A stretch of 64,000 nt of DNA from Asterella californica (GCA_036924285.1 JAYKYS010000009.1:24284001-24348000); one strand, 5' to 3'. Positions 1 to 12,801 are shown, counted from the stretch's first letter. Made by a program: numbers and translations. Notes: generated by a model from the sequence alone, not told the origin.

Positions 1-1570
1 CCTCAAGTCCTTGAAGATCGATTCTTCTGTGGAAGTCGCAAAGACATGATCAGAAGATCTAGTCTCGTCTTCTGGGAAGCAGGCGGTACGCCCCCCCTCA
101 GATGAAAGTGTCTCTGCGAAAACTGAAAACAGCTTCTCGTCAAGGAACTCGTCTTCCACTTCATCTTCTCGTCGTTCCGTCTCCAATCTGGATAGGTAGT
201 CAGCATTCACATGTTGTCTTCCAGGCCTGTACTCAACTGTGTAAGTAAATTCCTGGAGTAGGAGAACCCACCTAGCTATCATACCAGACAAATCTGCTTT
301 CTTCACAAGATGTTTCAAAGAAAAATGATCCACATAGAAGAGAAACGGGTTGGCTAGAAGATAGTGTCTAAACTTCTTACAGGAGTAAATCATGCCAAGA
401 CACTCCCTTTCAGTTGTCGAGTACTTCTTCTCTGCATCACTGAGTTGTCTTCCCGCATAGTAGATGGGATAATCCTTCTTCTTCTCATCTTTCTGACTCA
501 ACACCACCTCTATGACAAAAGCAGAAATATCCACATAAATGTGGAAGACTCTCTCCCAATCAGGTGGTCTTAGGACATGGGATTCCGACAGAAGTCTCTT
601 CATTTCTTCGAATGCTTCCTGCTGCTCAGAAGACCAAATGTAGGGTTCGTCCTTCTTCAGCAACTTGGTGAGTCTTCCTGCTACCTCTGCGTACCTGTCA
701 ATAAACCTCCTGTAGTATCCTACGTTGCCTAGGAAGCTTCTCAACTGAGTCAGGTTAGCAGGTGGGTGGAGTTTCATGATGACTTCCACCTTAGCACAGT
801 CGACTTCTATACCTCTTCCGGAAATCCTATGTCCTAGCAAGATCCCTTCTGACATACCAAAGAAGCACTTCTCAGGGTGAAGAGCCAAACGATGTTCTCT
901 ACACTTTAGAAAACACTTCCTTAAGAATATCAGGTGGTCTTCTTTCGATCCAAACACACAAAAGTCATCCAAGAATATCTCCATGAAGGTACGAAGATAC
1001 TCCTTGAAGATTGTAATCATCAATCTCTGAAATGTGACAGGTGCGTTGCATAAACGAAACGGCATTTGATTGTATGCGTACGTGCCCCAATCAGTAGTGA
1101 AAGTGGTTTTTGACTTGTCTTCTTCTCTGATTGAAACTTGGTTGTACCCAGAATACCCATCCAGGAAGCTGTAGAACTCATGTCCTGCTACCTGATCTAA
1201 CACAGAGTCGGTGAATGGTAAAGGATGATGATCCTTCTTCGTGGCCAAGTTCAGCTTTCGGAAGTCCTGACACACTCGGATCTTCCCTGTCTGCTTCTTC
1301 GGCACGATGACAATAGGAGCTACCCACTCACTGGGAAGATGACTCCCGCCTTCAGATATTGGTCAATCTGGTCCTTCACCAGAAGCGAGTACTTGGGGTT
1401 GAGCCGATACTGCCTCTGCCGTGCAGGAACAACGCCCTCCAGCAAGTCAGTGCGATGCTCTCCCAACTCTCGAGGTATGCCCTTCATGTCTTCTATGGTC
1501 CATGCGAAGACATCCTGGAACTCCATCAGAAGTTCTCGAAAGTCTTCCAACTGCTAGCCCTCGATCATCT
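1..1570 (-). pseudogene. A-I pol: RT and RNase H remnant
   Basis: This is the reverse transcriptase and RNase H part of A-I pol. The RT entry (QDVFAWTIEDMKGIP, then RLNPKYSLLVKDQIDQYLKAG) is readable near 1550-1320. The frame then breaks where about 10 bp present in A-III and A-IV (around 14295 and 41285) are missing, near 1337. Beyond that, the sequence is homologous at DNA level to the RT core and to RNase H in A-III (13.0-14.3 kb) down to position 1. There the acidic spacer before integrase begins. A nonfunctional remnant; its family assignment rests on alignment with the better copies. Confidence 0.8.
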
Positions 1571-1633
1571 TGGAAAGCTTCAGCTTCTTCCCAGGAGCAA
1601 CCTCCATTTCTTGAAGACATCCGGGTTTACCAT

Positions 1634-2767
1634 TCATTCAGTGTGATTGTACTCACTGGCGCCGAAGTATTCCGGTTTGGGAGCTTCTTCCGGTTCAGAT
1701 TCGTCTTCTGGAAGACCAACTATCGGATCTTCCGAAGGGAAGACGATATTCTTGTCTTCTGGAAGACCAACTGTCGGATCTTCCGAAGGAAAGACGATAC
1801 TTTCGTCTTCTGGAAGCTCTTCTTCCGCAACCTCGTAGCACTCAATGTATCCATAGATCACGTCTTCTGCTATCTCTGCTACTTCTGTAGTACACAAGTT
1901 ATTCACCACAAACTCATTATACCGTTCATCACTGTAAGAAGACGCAGCTGAGTCTTCTGAAGTGTACCCCTCTGTCGTAGAAGGAGTTTCACCTTGGTGT
2001 CCAATCTTGATCCAAGGAAGCGAGACCTTAGTCTTCTCACCTGGCTTGGGTGTAGGATTGGGAAATCTCAAACGATGTCTTCTCCAGTCGGTGTTTACAT
2101 TTGCAGCATACAGCCATGGTCTTCCTATCAATACTTGATATCCAACCTTAGCTACAGGTCGCAAAATGATGTAAGTGAGATAAAAAGATACTCCACCAAT
2201 TACCGTCAAGACATCTTTCAGTTGCCCCAAAGGTCGTCTTCTGGTCTGATCCGTCATTCTGAGGATTCTCGGAGTAGGCTGGAACTCAGTGAAGCCTAGG
2301 GCATGCGCCGTATCTTCAGTCATGATGTTAACTCCGGAGCCGGAATCAATGGGTACCTTCTTCAGAAGACAGCCATGGATCTCCATATCAAGTTCTGGGG
2401 CTCCCAAGTCCTCATGCTCTATCCTTAGGATCGGGATGCTCTTGGGAAGTTTAGCTGTCCTCCTCTTCCTCGATCCTCGAAACACAGATTGTAACAACTT
2501 CCTGTAACCAGCGTTGTCATCCAACAGCTGTTGGAAGATTACATCCGCCTTCTGATTCCACAAGTCTCGCAAGAAGTCGTAAGGGGATCGCTTCAGAAGA
2601 GTGACTGGGGTTTCCAACAAAGAAGATGTAGTAGCTGCTTCCTTGGGTGGAAGACCAGAAGAGTGTCTTCTCTCGACCGGAGGCTGTTCCCGTGAGATAG
2701 GGACTGCCGTAGTCGGTGTAGGAAGCTGCTGTACTATCTTCCGTCTCTTCTCCAGCTCTTCTTGCAT
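1634..2767 (-). pseudogene. A-I protease region of gag-pol polyprotein
   Basis: An open 377-residue segment of the A polyprotein holds the retropepsin-type aspartic protease. The active-site stretch is VPIDSGSGVNIMTE, and downstream is the hydrophobic second half ending in YQVLIGRPWLY. It is followed by an acidic linker with 17-residue repeats (LPEDxxxVFPSEDPxVG), two full units here. The linker joins protease to RT. In A-III the gag and protease segments share one frame, so the open start here is not a true initiator; the segment is cut from the polyprotein by flanking frameshifts. Confidence 0.8.
1701..1820 (-). repeat. 51-bp coding repeat in A-I pol linker
   Basis: Two tandem 51-bp units encode LPEDxxxVFPSEDPxVG between protease and RT. 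A-III (about 14675-14740) has one unit and A-IV (about 41665-41780) has two. The copy number therefore varies among members of one family in this window. Confidence 0.8.
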
Positions 2768-2907
2768 GATCGCTTCAACTTCTTGTCTAATGTCAGGAGC
2801 AAAATACTTCGGATCTTCTCGGTCGTAAGTAGGAGAAGAAGGTCGCTCAGGGGAAGATGACCTCTCCTTTCGCTGCTTCTTCTTCTTAATCTCCTTCTGA
2901 CGAGATT

Positions 2908-5021
2908 CTAACTTCTGGTACTTACCTTGAACACCGCTTCATCCAAGACTTCTTCCGGAGGCCAACTGCCTGAATCCGGACTAGGGCTCCAAACAGTGCC
3001 ATCCGCCAAAGTGAAAGAAGAAACTGCTTCAAGTGACTTCGTCTTCTGAGCTGCAGTCGTCTTCTGCAGCTGAGGTTCCTTTCCTTCGCGCTTCCCGGGG
3101 TCTGGTTCGTCTTCCTCGATATGGAGACAATCCGTACAATCCTCAAGATCTTCTTCCTCTACCGTGATGTGCTGTATCACTGCTAACTCGAGTTTAGAAG
3201 CTGATGCGGCTTCTGCAGGAGGCGTGGTCTCTGCAAATCTAACCATTTGTCAGGGACGTAAGGTCTGCGGACAATTTCCTGTGAAATGACCGGCTTCCTT
3301 ACAGTTCCCACACAAGGGCACTTGTCCAATCTGTCTTCTCGGATGAGGACAGGTGGACCACCAGTGTCCTGTCTCTCCACAATTATTGCATGCTCCAAGA
3401 AGAGTGTTTAGAGGTCGTTGTGATGAAGAAGGTTGCCAGGGCGTCATGGTCTGTACATTACTAGCTCTATCCCTAGGTACATAACGATTATATTGAGCGG
3501 GAGGAGTAGGAGTGAAAGGTTGTATCGTCTCGATCCTATAGCAGGTTTCTCCACTAGGATCATGTAGATATCCCTCATCGTCTTCTTTCAGCCTGTCCAA
3601 TTGACAGCTTGGTCCTGCGTACACTGATCTCTGGTGTGCCCGGAAGAGTTATAAAGGTTGCACCAAAGGTTTGGCCTGGAAGCCGTTGGTTGCTTCCGCT
3701 TGTCCTTCTGGTTCAGAAGATGAACTTTCAGGTCGGCAAACTGCTTCAAAACTTCATCGATACGGGGATCAGGTGCAGACTGAATGATCTGAGTTTGAGA
3801 CATCTTCTGCACAACTTCCTCCCTTGCTCGTGTCTTCTCCTTCTTCTTCTTCCGTGTCTTCTTCTCTGGTTCAGATTCGGATTCTGAACTTTCGACCGTA
3901 GACTCTTCAGAAGTAGAGGATACTTCCGAATCACTGTTATCAGTTTGAGTGGACTTGGACTTCTTCTTGGACTTCCTAGAATACTTCTTCGACTTCTTAG
4001 ACTTCTTCGAGTTCTTCCCTCTGTCTTTCGTCATATTCCGAGTGATGCTCGAGGTTTCATACTGCTCGGCATGTTTCTGTTCTTCTACTAAATCATCACC
4101 TCCTCCTCTTCTGCAGTACAACTCCATATCCTGAGACAATCCTCCCAAGTACCCGTCCACGGCTTGCTGAGCACAGTAACCGGGTCTTCCTTGGTTGTGA
4201 GGGATGTGATCCAGGAGGTCTTCAAACCTCTCGGTGTAATCTCGCAGTGTCTTTTTCTTCTTCCTTTCGAGCCTCTGAAGTTCTATGAGGGTCATCCGAT
4301 CATAGCCCACTCCTCTAAACCTCTTCAGAAAAGCTGCCTTCAGAGTTGCCCAAGCGGCCATTACCAACCCATCATCCAACATTTTACTCATCCATTTCCT
4401 TCCCTTCCCTATGATCAAACTGAGAAATACACGAAGTCTGTCGGCATCTGAGTCTTCCTTGTTGGATCGAGAGATGGTCTCGAACATCGTGATGAAGTCG
4501 TCCGCATCAGCATCATCGTCGTACGGATGATACTTCTGCGGAGTGTGGGAAGCCATGTCGACTGTCGGCTGGTGCGACTGCCAACTTCTTCCTCCCTCAG
4601 GTCCAGGTGGTGGAGATGGTCTTCTCGAAGGTCCAGGTCTGTCTAAATCACGAAGGTTGTCTTCTGAGTCAGAACTACTGTCGTTGTCGCCTTCTGAGAC
4701 GTCTGGAACAATCTCTTCCAGTCTTCCTTCACCTTGAGAAGCTTCTTCCGCACTTGGGAAGACGTCTTCCGAATAACCAATACCAAAATCTACTTTATAC
4801 ACGTGATCATCCGGTTGGCTTCTGTCTTCGTCAAAGATTATGCTCGAGATGGAAGGCTCTTCCAACTCTACTGATCGGATCTTCTTGAGCTCTTCTTCTT
4901 TCCTTTGTTGTCTCAGGGATATCCGCTGCTCTCTAGAAGCGGTTCGCTGGGGTGAGTTTATCCACTCAAGATCTTTACCCGTGCGTCTTCTGCTTCTTCC
5001 TCTGGTCGGAGGCATCCACAC
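2908..5021 (-). pseudogene. A-I gag (capsid/nucleocapsid), frameshifted
   Basis: The gag start MWMPPTRGRSRRRTG opens a 477-residue frame (to 3588). It has an acidic N-terminal part, a retrotransposon-gag core (AFLKRFRGVGYDRMTLIEL, then RDYTERFEDLLDHIP), and a Lys/Ser-rich tract (SKKSKKSKK). The frame then shifts near 3600. The next frame (3624-3250) carries two CCHC zinc knuckles (CNNCGETGHWWSTC and CGNCKEAGHFTGNC). A third knuckle upstream, intact in A-III, has lost its second cysteine here (CNLY). A further break separates 3246-2908, the linker to protease. Gag would form the virus-like particle and bind element RNA; this copy cannot make it in one piece. Confidence 0.85.
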
Positions 5022-5060
5022 GAGTGCTGAGAAGAGATGTCCCTCTTCTTCTAATACTAG

Positions 5061-7248
5061 TGTAGTGTCGCAGGATTACTCCTTTTGTCCATTTAGTATA
5101 CAAGATATCGTTCCCACAGAGGATTTGCACAAGTAACCCTGCTCTAAGTTCTAAGATCTGTTCAAACACACAAACACACGGATTTTGCCTAGGAATCTCG
5201 TCTTCTCACAAAACCACGCGTCTTCCAGACACGCAAAAAGGTGCTCTGGAACTAAACAAACAGCTACTAACTAAAATATCACACAACTATTCACAAAGAA
5301 GCTCGGGAAGATGCTCTTCCTGCTTCCAGGTCACTTCTTCCAGTCTTCTCGATACCGTCTTCCCGAAGCAAATCTCGTCTTCTGGGGATTCAGCTCGTCT
5401 TCTCACACCTCCAGAAGATTGCCCTGCTCCACAGAAGTCGACTAGCAACGGTCCTACTTATGCCTCTGCCTTGAGACGCAGAGGGAATCACCACCAGGGA
5501 GAGAAAAGCTGCCCCTCCACATGCAAACGGTTTCTCCTGCCTCTTCTTGCGCTTCCTACTCTGCCACATGGCTGTCTACTAATTTTACACTGAAAACTGC
5601 CACCCTTAAGATAGCATGTTCGATCCTACTAAATCTGGAATTGTCAACTTTGGTTACTAGCTACTCTGATTGCTCGGTGGCAATCTCTACCTGATCGACT
5701 CCTATCGGAACTACTAGCTCAGCTTCTGATGGGCTGGGAAGCCCTGCGATTACCTCGGGTGTCACTGAGGTGGCCTCCTCTATAGTCGTCGCTGGCCATG
5801 CTGTTGTTGCTGCTGCTTCTTCCTCGACTTCGGCTTCAGCTTCCGACTCTGCTTCGGAAGACGGAAGCGTCTTCTAGGAAGTTGGGTCGAGTGGTGCTTC
5901 CTGCATCTTCTGAGGCACTGGTGCGGGACTAGGGACCATGGCGACCTCATAAGGGTCCGAGGAAGTCGCTTCCTCCGCGCGGAATACTTGGGAAGACGGC
6001 TCTTTTTCCTGTCTTTCAGAAGACATCTTGTCTTCCGGGGCATCTTTCGATGTCTTCTCGGCTTCCAACGCTGTCACTACCAAGTGCACAGCGAGGTCGA
6101 ACTCCTCCTTCTCCAATCCGGATCCAGTCAATGGTGCTGGAGCTTGGGAAGACGCAGTTGCAGGTGGCGGAGTCAAGAGAAGACCATAGAGTGTCTTCAC
6201 TCCCTCTATCTGCCGATCCAAATACCTGAACATGCTCTCCTTACATTCTACCAACCTCGCTCTGGACTCCTCGTCCCACTCTCTAGCCAAGGTAAGCAAC
6301 TTCCTACCCGTGGTGAAGTTGAACTTCTTTCGAAGTGCTTCCACCGACTGTGCTAGCATCTTCTGCGCACGAGATTCCGCTGCTTCCCGCTGCATCTTCT
6401 CCTCTGCAACTCGCGCTTCTGCGGCTTCTCACTGCGTCTTCCATGTTGTCTTCTCCTCTGCGAGGGCGGTGATCTTCCCACGCACTCGGAGAACCTCCTG
6501 GTCACGCTGCTGTAAGCACGCCTGCAACTCCTGGTTGCTCTTCCGAAGCTGCACCATCTCCTTGGCAGAAGCGGCTGCTTCCGCCTTGTACTTCGCTGCG
6601 AGCTTCTCTGTGGTGCGGAGACTAGCTTCCAGCGACTCTGTCTTCTTCTGGTCTTCTTCCTGTCGCAGCAAGGTGCGCAGACCGAATCCAAGCTGTAAAG
6701 ACCTCTCCTGAGCCTTCGCTCTCTTCTCCAGAAACTCCATAGTGGGCTGGATCTCGGATCGGAAGAAGGCACTGAACTCCTCCAGTCGTCTTCCTGCGGA
6801 AGACATGCTCATTTCCAAGACTTGGTCGGAGGTCTCTACCTGGTCTTCCAGAGGCAAAGAGACCTTTTCCACCACTATGGTCTTCATCTTCTACGCACGA
6901 GAAGAAGCTACTCTTCTCATCTTCCGGGGTGGAAGATCCCTCTCCATGGTAGAAACGGTCCTCTTTACTGCGGTTCCCCGCATCGCAGTAGGAGTATCCC
7001 TCCTTCCCTTGTCTTCTGGAGTCTTCGGAAGACTCCTTGGTGTGGCAGAAGCGGTCTTCTGCTCAGCTCGGGTGCTCAAAGACTCCTCCGGTGAGTCAGA
7101 CTCCGATCCCGAATGAATGAGGGAGGTGGTCTTCCTAGGTACACTTCTAGGACCCATCTTCCTCAGAGGCGTGACGTCTTCCGACCCACTAGACTCGTCT
7201 TCCCGCACCAGAAGCGTCTTCTGGTGAGAGCCGGGCCTCAGCTGCGGC
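5061..7248 (-). mobile_element. A-II: partial A-family LTR, interrupted by A-III
   Basis: The segment begins with the A LTR terminus TGTAGTGTCG, the same terminus seen at 7249, 15028, 45296 and 63474. It runs through the noncoding end of the LTR and into ORF C, and breaks at 7248 inside ORF C exactly where another A LTR terminus starts. About 1 kb of the noncoding part present in A-III and A-IV is deleted near 5450. The candidate 5-bp target duplication on the left is ACTAG (5056-5060); the right end lies outside the window. Which LTR (5' or 3') this represents cannot be decided. Confidence 0.75.
5661..7248 (-). pseudogene. ORF C in A-II LTR, broken copy
   Basis: This is the C-terminal two thirds of the LTR-encoded protein ORF C. 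It covers the Ser/Glu-rich linker with HSGSESDS, the basic patch PPRKMRRVASSRA, the coiled coil (RTTEKLAAKYKAEAAASAKE) and the conserved AREWDEESRARLVECKESM and MFRYLDRQIEGVKTLYGL blocks. It ends in an acidic tail with the terminal EQSE before a TAG at 5661. Several in-frame stops break it (just after the basic patch near 6890, near 6428, and near 5876). The N-terminal domain is cut off by the A-III insertion. The function of ORF C is unknown. Confidence 0.75.
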
Positions 7249-10200
7249 TGTAGTGACGCATGATTACTCCTTTTGCCCATTTAGTATACAATATATCGTT
7301 CCCACAGAGGATTTACGTAAGTAATCGCTGCTCTAAGTTCTAGGATCTGTTCAAACACACAGACACACGAGTTTTGTCTAAAAATCCCGTCTTCTCACAA
7401 AACCACACAAAACCAAACGTCTTCCAGACACGCCAAATGGTGCTCTCGACCCAAACAAACAACTACCAATTACAATATCATACAATTATTCACAGAGAAG
7501 CTCGGGAAGATGATCTTCCTGCTTCCAGGTTGCTTCTTCCGGTCTTCTCGATACCATCTTCCCGAAGCGATTCTCGTCTTCTGGGGGTTCAACTCGTCTT
7601 CTCACACCTCCAGAAGGCTATCCTGCTTCGCAGAAGTCGACTAGCAATGGTCGTTACACCTTATTCTCGCACTCACATTCCAACGGATTAGATTAATCAC
7701 AGGGTGTATGCCCCCTGTAGTCTTCCCAGGCTTCTGCCTACGGAAATGGTCTTCCTGCAGCACTACAACGACATTCACCTTCACGGAAGCTCAATAGAAG
7801 TCTCGGAAACTCACTAGAAGAAGGTAAGAAGATGGGGAAGATGGGAGAAGATGGGGAAGATAAGAAAATCCAAACAAGAGAAAACAAGATGAAAAGAGTA
7901 AATTAAGATTCCGACAGGCTTCTAGTCCGGATCCTGACTAACAAGCCATCCCTGCTTGTAATAGTTTGGGGAGGAAGACAACAAACGTGAGTACTGTTGC
8001 ACCGTCTTCTACTCGAGGATGTCGTCTTCTGCTGTGGGAAGAAGGCTTCTTTCTTCTTCACTTCGCTGCTCTGACTGCTCTGTCTTCTGGGATCCCTTAC
8101 CCAGGAGATCGTTCGTACGTAGATCCCAAGTGCTCTACTGAATGAGTCAAGCTACACTTCCACAACTGCTGACAGTCACCACCACTCAAGAAGAACACTT
8201 CCCATGCACAATTGGGAGCGAATTCAAGGAACCCACCATCCAGAAGACATGAACAAAGCTTCTGCACTCCAATCCACAATCTATTCCCCGAGAAGAAGTC
8301 ACAATGGCATTGGGAAGCTCACTCCCTCTACGTCATGCGTCTACTCCTCGACACACCAGTCTAGCTAACAGGACTGCACGAGGATACCGTTCCCTGTTCC
8401 TAGACTGTCCACTACTTCTATCTACATCTTCGAACCACTGCTGGTACGAGTATGCAGACCCCTCATGTATATTCCAAGACTATTCGTATGTTTCCAACAA
8501 CGGGTGTAGTGTGCTAAGACTGTCTATCCTGTGTCTCTGCTCTAATGTGTCTCGTCCGCCTGCATCATAGAATCGATGTGTATGTGCGGCTATAGAATTC
8601 TACAGAACTGGTAGCACAGGCAGAACTCTATCTCCTACTCTGCGATCCTACTTATGTCGCTGCCATGAGAACTAGGGGAGACGACCACCAGGGAGAGAGA
8701 GGCGCTGACAAGAGGTTGCTACCTCACATGCAAGCGGTTCCCCTGCCCGAATTGGCCATCCACCTTGTCCTTCCTACGCTACCTATGCTGCCACATGGTG
8801 TCCTAACTAATATTACATGGAAAAATTGCCACCCTTAAGATAGCATGTTCGATTCTACTATATTTGGAATTGTCAATAGAGTTACTAACTACTCAGATTG
8901 CACGGAGGCAATCTCTACCTGATCTGCTCCTATCGGAGCTCCTAACGCGGCTTCTGATAAGCTAGAAAGCCTTGTAGTTACCTCGGGTGTCACTGAGGTG
9001 GCTTCCTCCTCATCGTCCTTGGCTGGCTCTGCTGTCGCTGCTGCTGCGTCTTCCTCGGCTTTGGCTTCTGCTTCGGAAGACAAAAGCGTCTTCTGGGAAG
9101 CAGAGTCGACCGGTGCTTCTTCCGTCTTCTGAGGCACGGGTGCGGGACTAGGGACCATGGGGACCTCATAGGGATCCGGGGAAGTCGCTTCCTCCACACG
9201 GAATACCTGGGAAGACGGCTCGTCTTCCTGTCTTCTAGAAGACATCTTGTCTTCCGGGGCGTCTTCTAGAGTCTTCTCGGCTTCCAACGCTGTCACCACC
9301 AAGTGCACAGCGAGGTCGAACTCCCCCTTCTCCAAGTCTGGTCTTGTCGATGATGCTGGTGCTTGGGAAGACGTGTTTACTGATGGCGGGATCAAGGAGA
9401 GATCATACAGCGTCTTTACTCCCTCTATCTGCCGGTCCAAGTACCTGAACATACTCTCCTTGTACTCCACAAACATTGCTTTGGACTCCTCGTCCCACTC
9501 TCTAGCTAAGGTAAGGAGCTTCCTACCCGCGGTGAAGTTAAACTTCTTCCGAAGTGCCCCCACCGACTGAGCTAGTAACCCTTGCGCACGGGCTTCCGCT
9601 GCTTCTCTCTGAGTCTTCTCGGCCGCAACCTGCGCTTCTACGGCTTCCCACAGAGTCTTCCACGTCGTCTTCTCTTCTGCAAGGGCGATGATCTCATCCC
9701 ATACTCGCAGAACCTCCTGGTCACGCTGCTGTAAGCGCGCCTGCAACTCCTGGTTGCTCTTCTTCAGCTGCGTTAACTCCTTGGAAGAAGTGACGTACTT
9801 GTTGTGAGTCGAAGGCTCAGTCCTTCCCTAAGTCATCACAGTCTAGCTTCTACTCTCAGAAGATGAACCTAGTCTTCCAGAAGACAGCTACTCCGTCTTC
9901 CGGGATTCTAACAGTGCTTTCTAACTTCCTCTCGTCTTCCGAGCTATATCTACTCAATCCTAACTAAGCAAGGCCTCGCATGGATTACCAAGAAGACAAC
10001 CCACCTTGCATTACATCCTACTTCTTAACAGAAGATCAAGATATGCGAGAAGTAGAGTATATGAAAGGTTCAGAAGATGGTTGCGGGCTCCTGCGGTGAC
10101 AGTGGCCTCTGGGAAGACTCCCAGGACAGCTTCCGATTCAATGTCTTTCTCGGAAGACTTCCCGAAGTCAGACTTCTCTTCACTGGTCTCACCTGTCTTC

Positions 10201-11677
10201 GTCTTCCTACGCGCAATCTATCCTCACAACAGACTCAAGACATTTGCACTCTGTTCTTCTGACTTCTCACCTCTCATACGCACTCAGAAGAACCTTGCTG
10301 CTCGGTGGGAAGACATGACCCTCGACCATTCTCTCCAGATTCTGCCAGCAAGACTTCTCACAACTCTCTTCTAAGTTCGGGAAGAAGAAGGAATAGGCTG
10401 CTATGGGTCGGACAGAAGAGATCCGTAATGGACCCTCACGTCTTGTCGCTCATTTTGTCAGCCTTTCAGTCTTCTAGTCTCTCTAGGAAGATGTGGAGTT
10501 GAGAAGCTTGGAAGACCGGGAGGCACAGGCCTAGTTCCCGACTGCCAACTTCTCGAAATAACAAAACAACTCACCACACCACTCGGGATTCGTACCAAGC
10601 CTCTCTTAACTCAAAGCAACACAAATCCACTCTTGATACGAATTGTGTTCAGTCGACTTCCGAAGACAGTCTTCCGAGGACGGTCAAGTTTAAGAAGCGT
10701 TGGGAAGCTCGAATTGAGCTCGGGAAGAAGCAAGGAGATGTCTGACAGAAATTGGGCAGCGCTTCCGCGCCCAATGTCTCAATAGGAAAGATGAGGGGTG
10801 GGGGTAATCGATCAGGCTGCCTGCACACAACCAAGGAAGCGCGGGGAATTTCAGAAAAAGGCGAGAAGAAGTGAGAAGGAGAAAGAACAGGGGGAAGAAC
10901 CTCTACAGTCTTCTTCGGCTCCCCAAGTTGCCTTTCGACCTCCGCGTGCTTCTTGGCTCTGGTCCTAGCTCCAATGCGACTCCTCTCGACTGCGCCTGCT
11001 GTCAATCTCTTGGCCACGCCTCGATTCCACCTTCGATTCTACTCGCTGCTCTCCAATGTCAGCTTCTCGGGAGCTCACAGAAACGCCTTCGCTCTTTTGT
11101 CTTCTGTGCCCCAGCAATTCGGTCTCGCCCTTCGCCTAGCTGCCAATTGATTCTCTCCTACCTCAATGTCCTCATTCGATTCCTCTCTCAAAGCTCACTT
11201 GCGAAGCTCACTCTCTCCAATCGATCTTCTCAAGCGCGCTGTGCTGCGGGAAGTTGGAATGCGCCTAATGTGCTTCCTTACGCATCTTCCTCGCAGATTA
11301 GGGGTTTTCGACCTTAGGTGTCTTCCCCGACCTACCTACCTATTCGGTGCGACCTAGTAGGTACACCTACTGTCTTACCCGAAAACTCGTGGTTAGACCT
11401 TCGCGGTCGCTGTCTTCTGGAAGACAGGTGCAGGTGTCTTCCGCCGTCTTCTCATCTTCCGCCGTCTTCTCGTCTTCCGAAGACACAACTGAGAAGACGT
11501 TCTTCCGAAGACGGTCGTCTTCCGAAGAATTCCACTTCTTATTAAAAAGCTCATAAGATCATCTTCCTGTTAAGGAAGACGTAACCTTAAGTAACAACGC
11601 TTCTTCAGTTATACAAACAAGTTATTATTCTTAAAAATTTCAAAAATTCGTGCATCCTGTAATTTGTGGGCACCACA
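7249..11677 (-). repeat. A-III 3' LTR with LTR-encoded ORF C remnant
   Basis: On the plus strand the LTR runs from TGTAGTGACG to GGGCACCACA, so in element orientation it is TGTGGTGCCC...CACTACA, a TG..CA LTR. Its upstream border lies right after the integrase stop and a purine tract. It is 4429 bp, about 1.5 kb shorter than the A-IV LTR, because the N-terminal half of ORF C is deleted near 9795. From 7249 to 8888 (noncoding, likely U5 side) and from 9796 to 11677 (likely U3 side) I see no gene. Both stretches are rich in GTCTTC/GAAGAC. Confidence 0.85.
8889..9795 (-). pseudogene. ORF C remnant in A-III 3' LTR
   Basis: The 3' half of ORF C survives. The sequence enters within the coiled coil (KKSNQELQARLQQRDQE), continues through AREWDEESKAMFVEYKESM and MFRYLDRQIEGVKTLYDL, and ends in the acidic tail with QSE before the stop. 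The 5' side joins sequence that in A-IV lies just upstream of ORF C (the GAAGGCTCAGT motif), so one deletion of about 1.5 kb removed the N-terminal domain, linker and basic patch. The retained part has no internal stop. Confidence 0.75.
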
Positions 11678-11692
11678 TACGCCCACCCTCAC
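11678..11692 (-). promoter_or_regulatory. A-family polypurine tract (plus-strand primer)
   Basis: Read on the minus strand the sequence is GTGAGGGTGGGCGTA immediately before the LTR start TGTGGTGCCC. This is the expected position and composition for a polypurine tract. The same sequence recurs in A-IV at 36169-36183. It marks the border between the internal region and the 3' LTR, and thereby shows that ORF C lies inside the LTR rather than between integrase and the LTR. Confidence 0.75.
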
Positions 11693-11735
11693 ATGTTTGC
11701 GTCCCCGCAAACATCAGTGGCTTCTGTACTTCTGT

Positions 11736-12743
11736 TTACGTCCAGTACTTCTTGACTCGCCACCCATTAACACGAGTGGTCATCAGTGTACCGTCCAACT
11801 CTTCCAACTGCAAGGAGCCATTGTCGAAGACCTCCAAGACGCGGTAAGGACTCATCCAGCAAAGATGAAGTTTCTCGGGGAACTTAATATGTCGATTGTC
11901 GTAGAGAAGAACCAAGTCCCCATCCACAACAGTCACCTTCCTCAACTTGCTATCGTAGTTTACCTTACGTTGCGCTTGCACCTCGTACGTCTTCTCCAAA
12001 GCTGCATTCCTGTCTTCTTCAAACTCTACGAAATTCAGAAGACTCTGCTTTCTTCTTCTCCCATGCGTTCGAATACGGCTAACCGGTATGTTGGGACCTC
12101 TAACTCAATGGGCACAATAGGTGTCATGCCGTAAGTTAGGTAGAAAGGCGTCTTCTGGGTTGTGACCTTAGGTGAAATCCTGAAAGCCCATAACACAGAT
12201 GGCAATTTCGTGTCCCAATCATACGCATGGTTAACAGTTACCTTGTTCAGGATGTTACACAAAAGACCGTTCGACTTCTCCGTCAGTCCATTCGCTTTCG
12301 GGTTGTATGGCGTCGTCTTCCGATGCTTAATCCTGAAGTATTGGGTCAGGAGGGAGATAGTCTCATTTAAGAAATGAGTACCCTTATCTGACGTCAATTC
12401 CAGCGGACATCCATACCTAGTGATGATGTTATGCCAAAGGAACCTTGCTACTACTGCGGTATCGTTTTTCCTTGTGGTCTCGCCTTCCACCATCTTGGTG
12501 GCATAGTCGGTAGCTATTAAGATGTACCGTGCTCGTGTTCTTCTCGCCACCGGGGCGATAGGACCCACAAAGTCGATTCCCCACTTTTCGAACGGAGCGA
12601 GCGGAAGAATGGGAATAAGAGGCCACCTTGTTGTAGCGGTCGGTCTTCCCATCCTCTGGCATGCATCGCACTTCATGATCTCCTGAAAAGTGTCTTGGTA
12701 CATGGTTGGCCACTAGTATCCGACGTCTAGCATTTTTTTTCAC
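11736..12743 (-). pseudogene. A-III integrase
   Basis: This is a DDE-type integrase. The end of the zinc-binding domain (KCDACQRMG) is followed by the catalytic core with D in ATDYATKM, D in SDKGTHFLN, and E in KANGLTEKSNG. The C-terminal part (VNYDSKLRKVTVVDGDLVLLY to VNGWRVKKYWT) lacks a chromodomain. The frame breaks near 12035 (after ERMGEEESRVF), where A-IV reads through, and again near 12704. Stop at 11736; the polypurine tract and 3' LTR follow about 45 bp later. The product would insert element DNA into the genome; this copy is broken. Confidence 0.88.
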
Positions 12744-12801
12744 TTGTGGTCTTCAACCCGTAGTGACCCCCAGCATCTTCGTAGTGAAGACCTGTGATCA
12801 C

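Larger units (their letters stand above)
1..5060 (-). mobile_element. A-I: Ty3-type LTR retrotransposon, partial (gag-PR-RT-RH), outermost layer
   Basis: The segment carries gag, protease, reverse transcriptase and RNase H remnants in that order on the minus strand, co-linear with A-III and A-IV. The window starts inside the RNase H-integrase spacer, so integrase and the 3' LTR lie outside. At the upstream side the gag leader stops only about 40 bp before the gag start, at 5060, where an exact A-family LTR terminus begins. The leader and primer site seen in A-III and A-IV are therefore missing here, as expected if A-II inserted into this leader. Coding is broken by frameshifts, so A-I is a dead copy. 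Confidence 0.85.

Noticed and set aside
8304..8570. Short plus-strand frames in A LTR noncoding DNA (also 16081-16287 and 46350-46556)
   Set aside because: They are short, differ in frame and length among the LTR copies, and show no motif.
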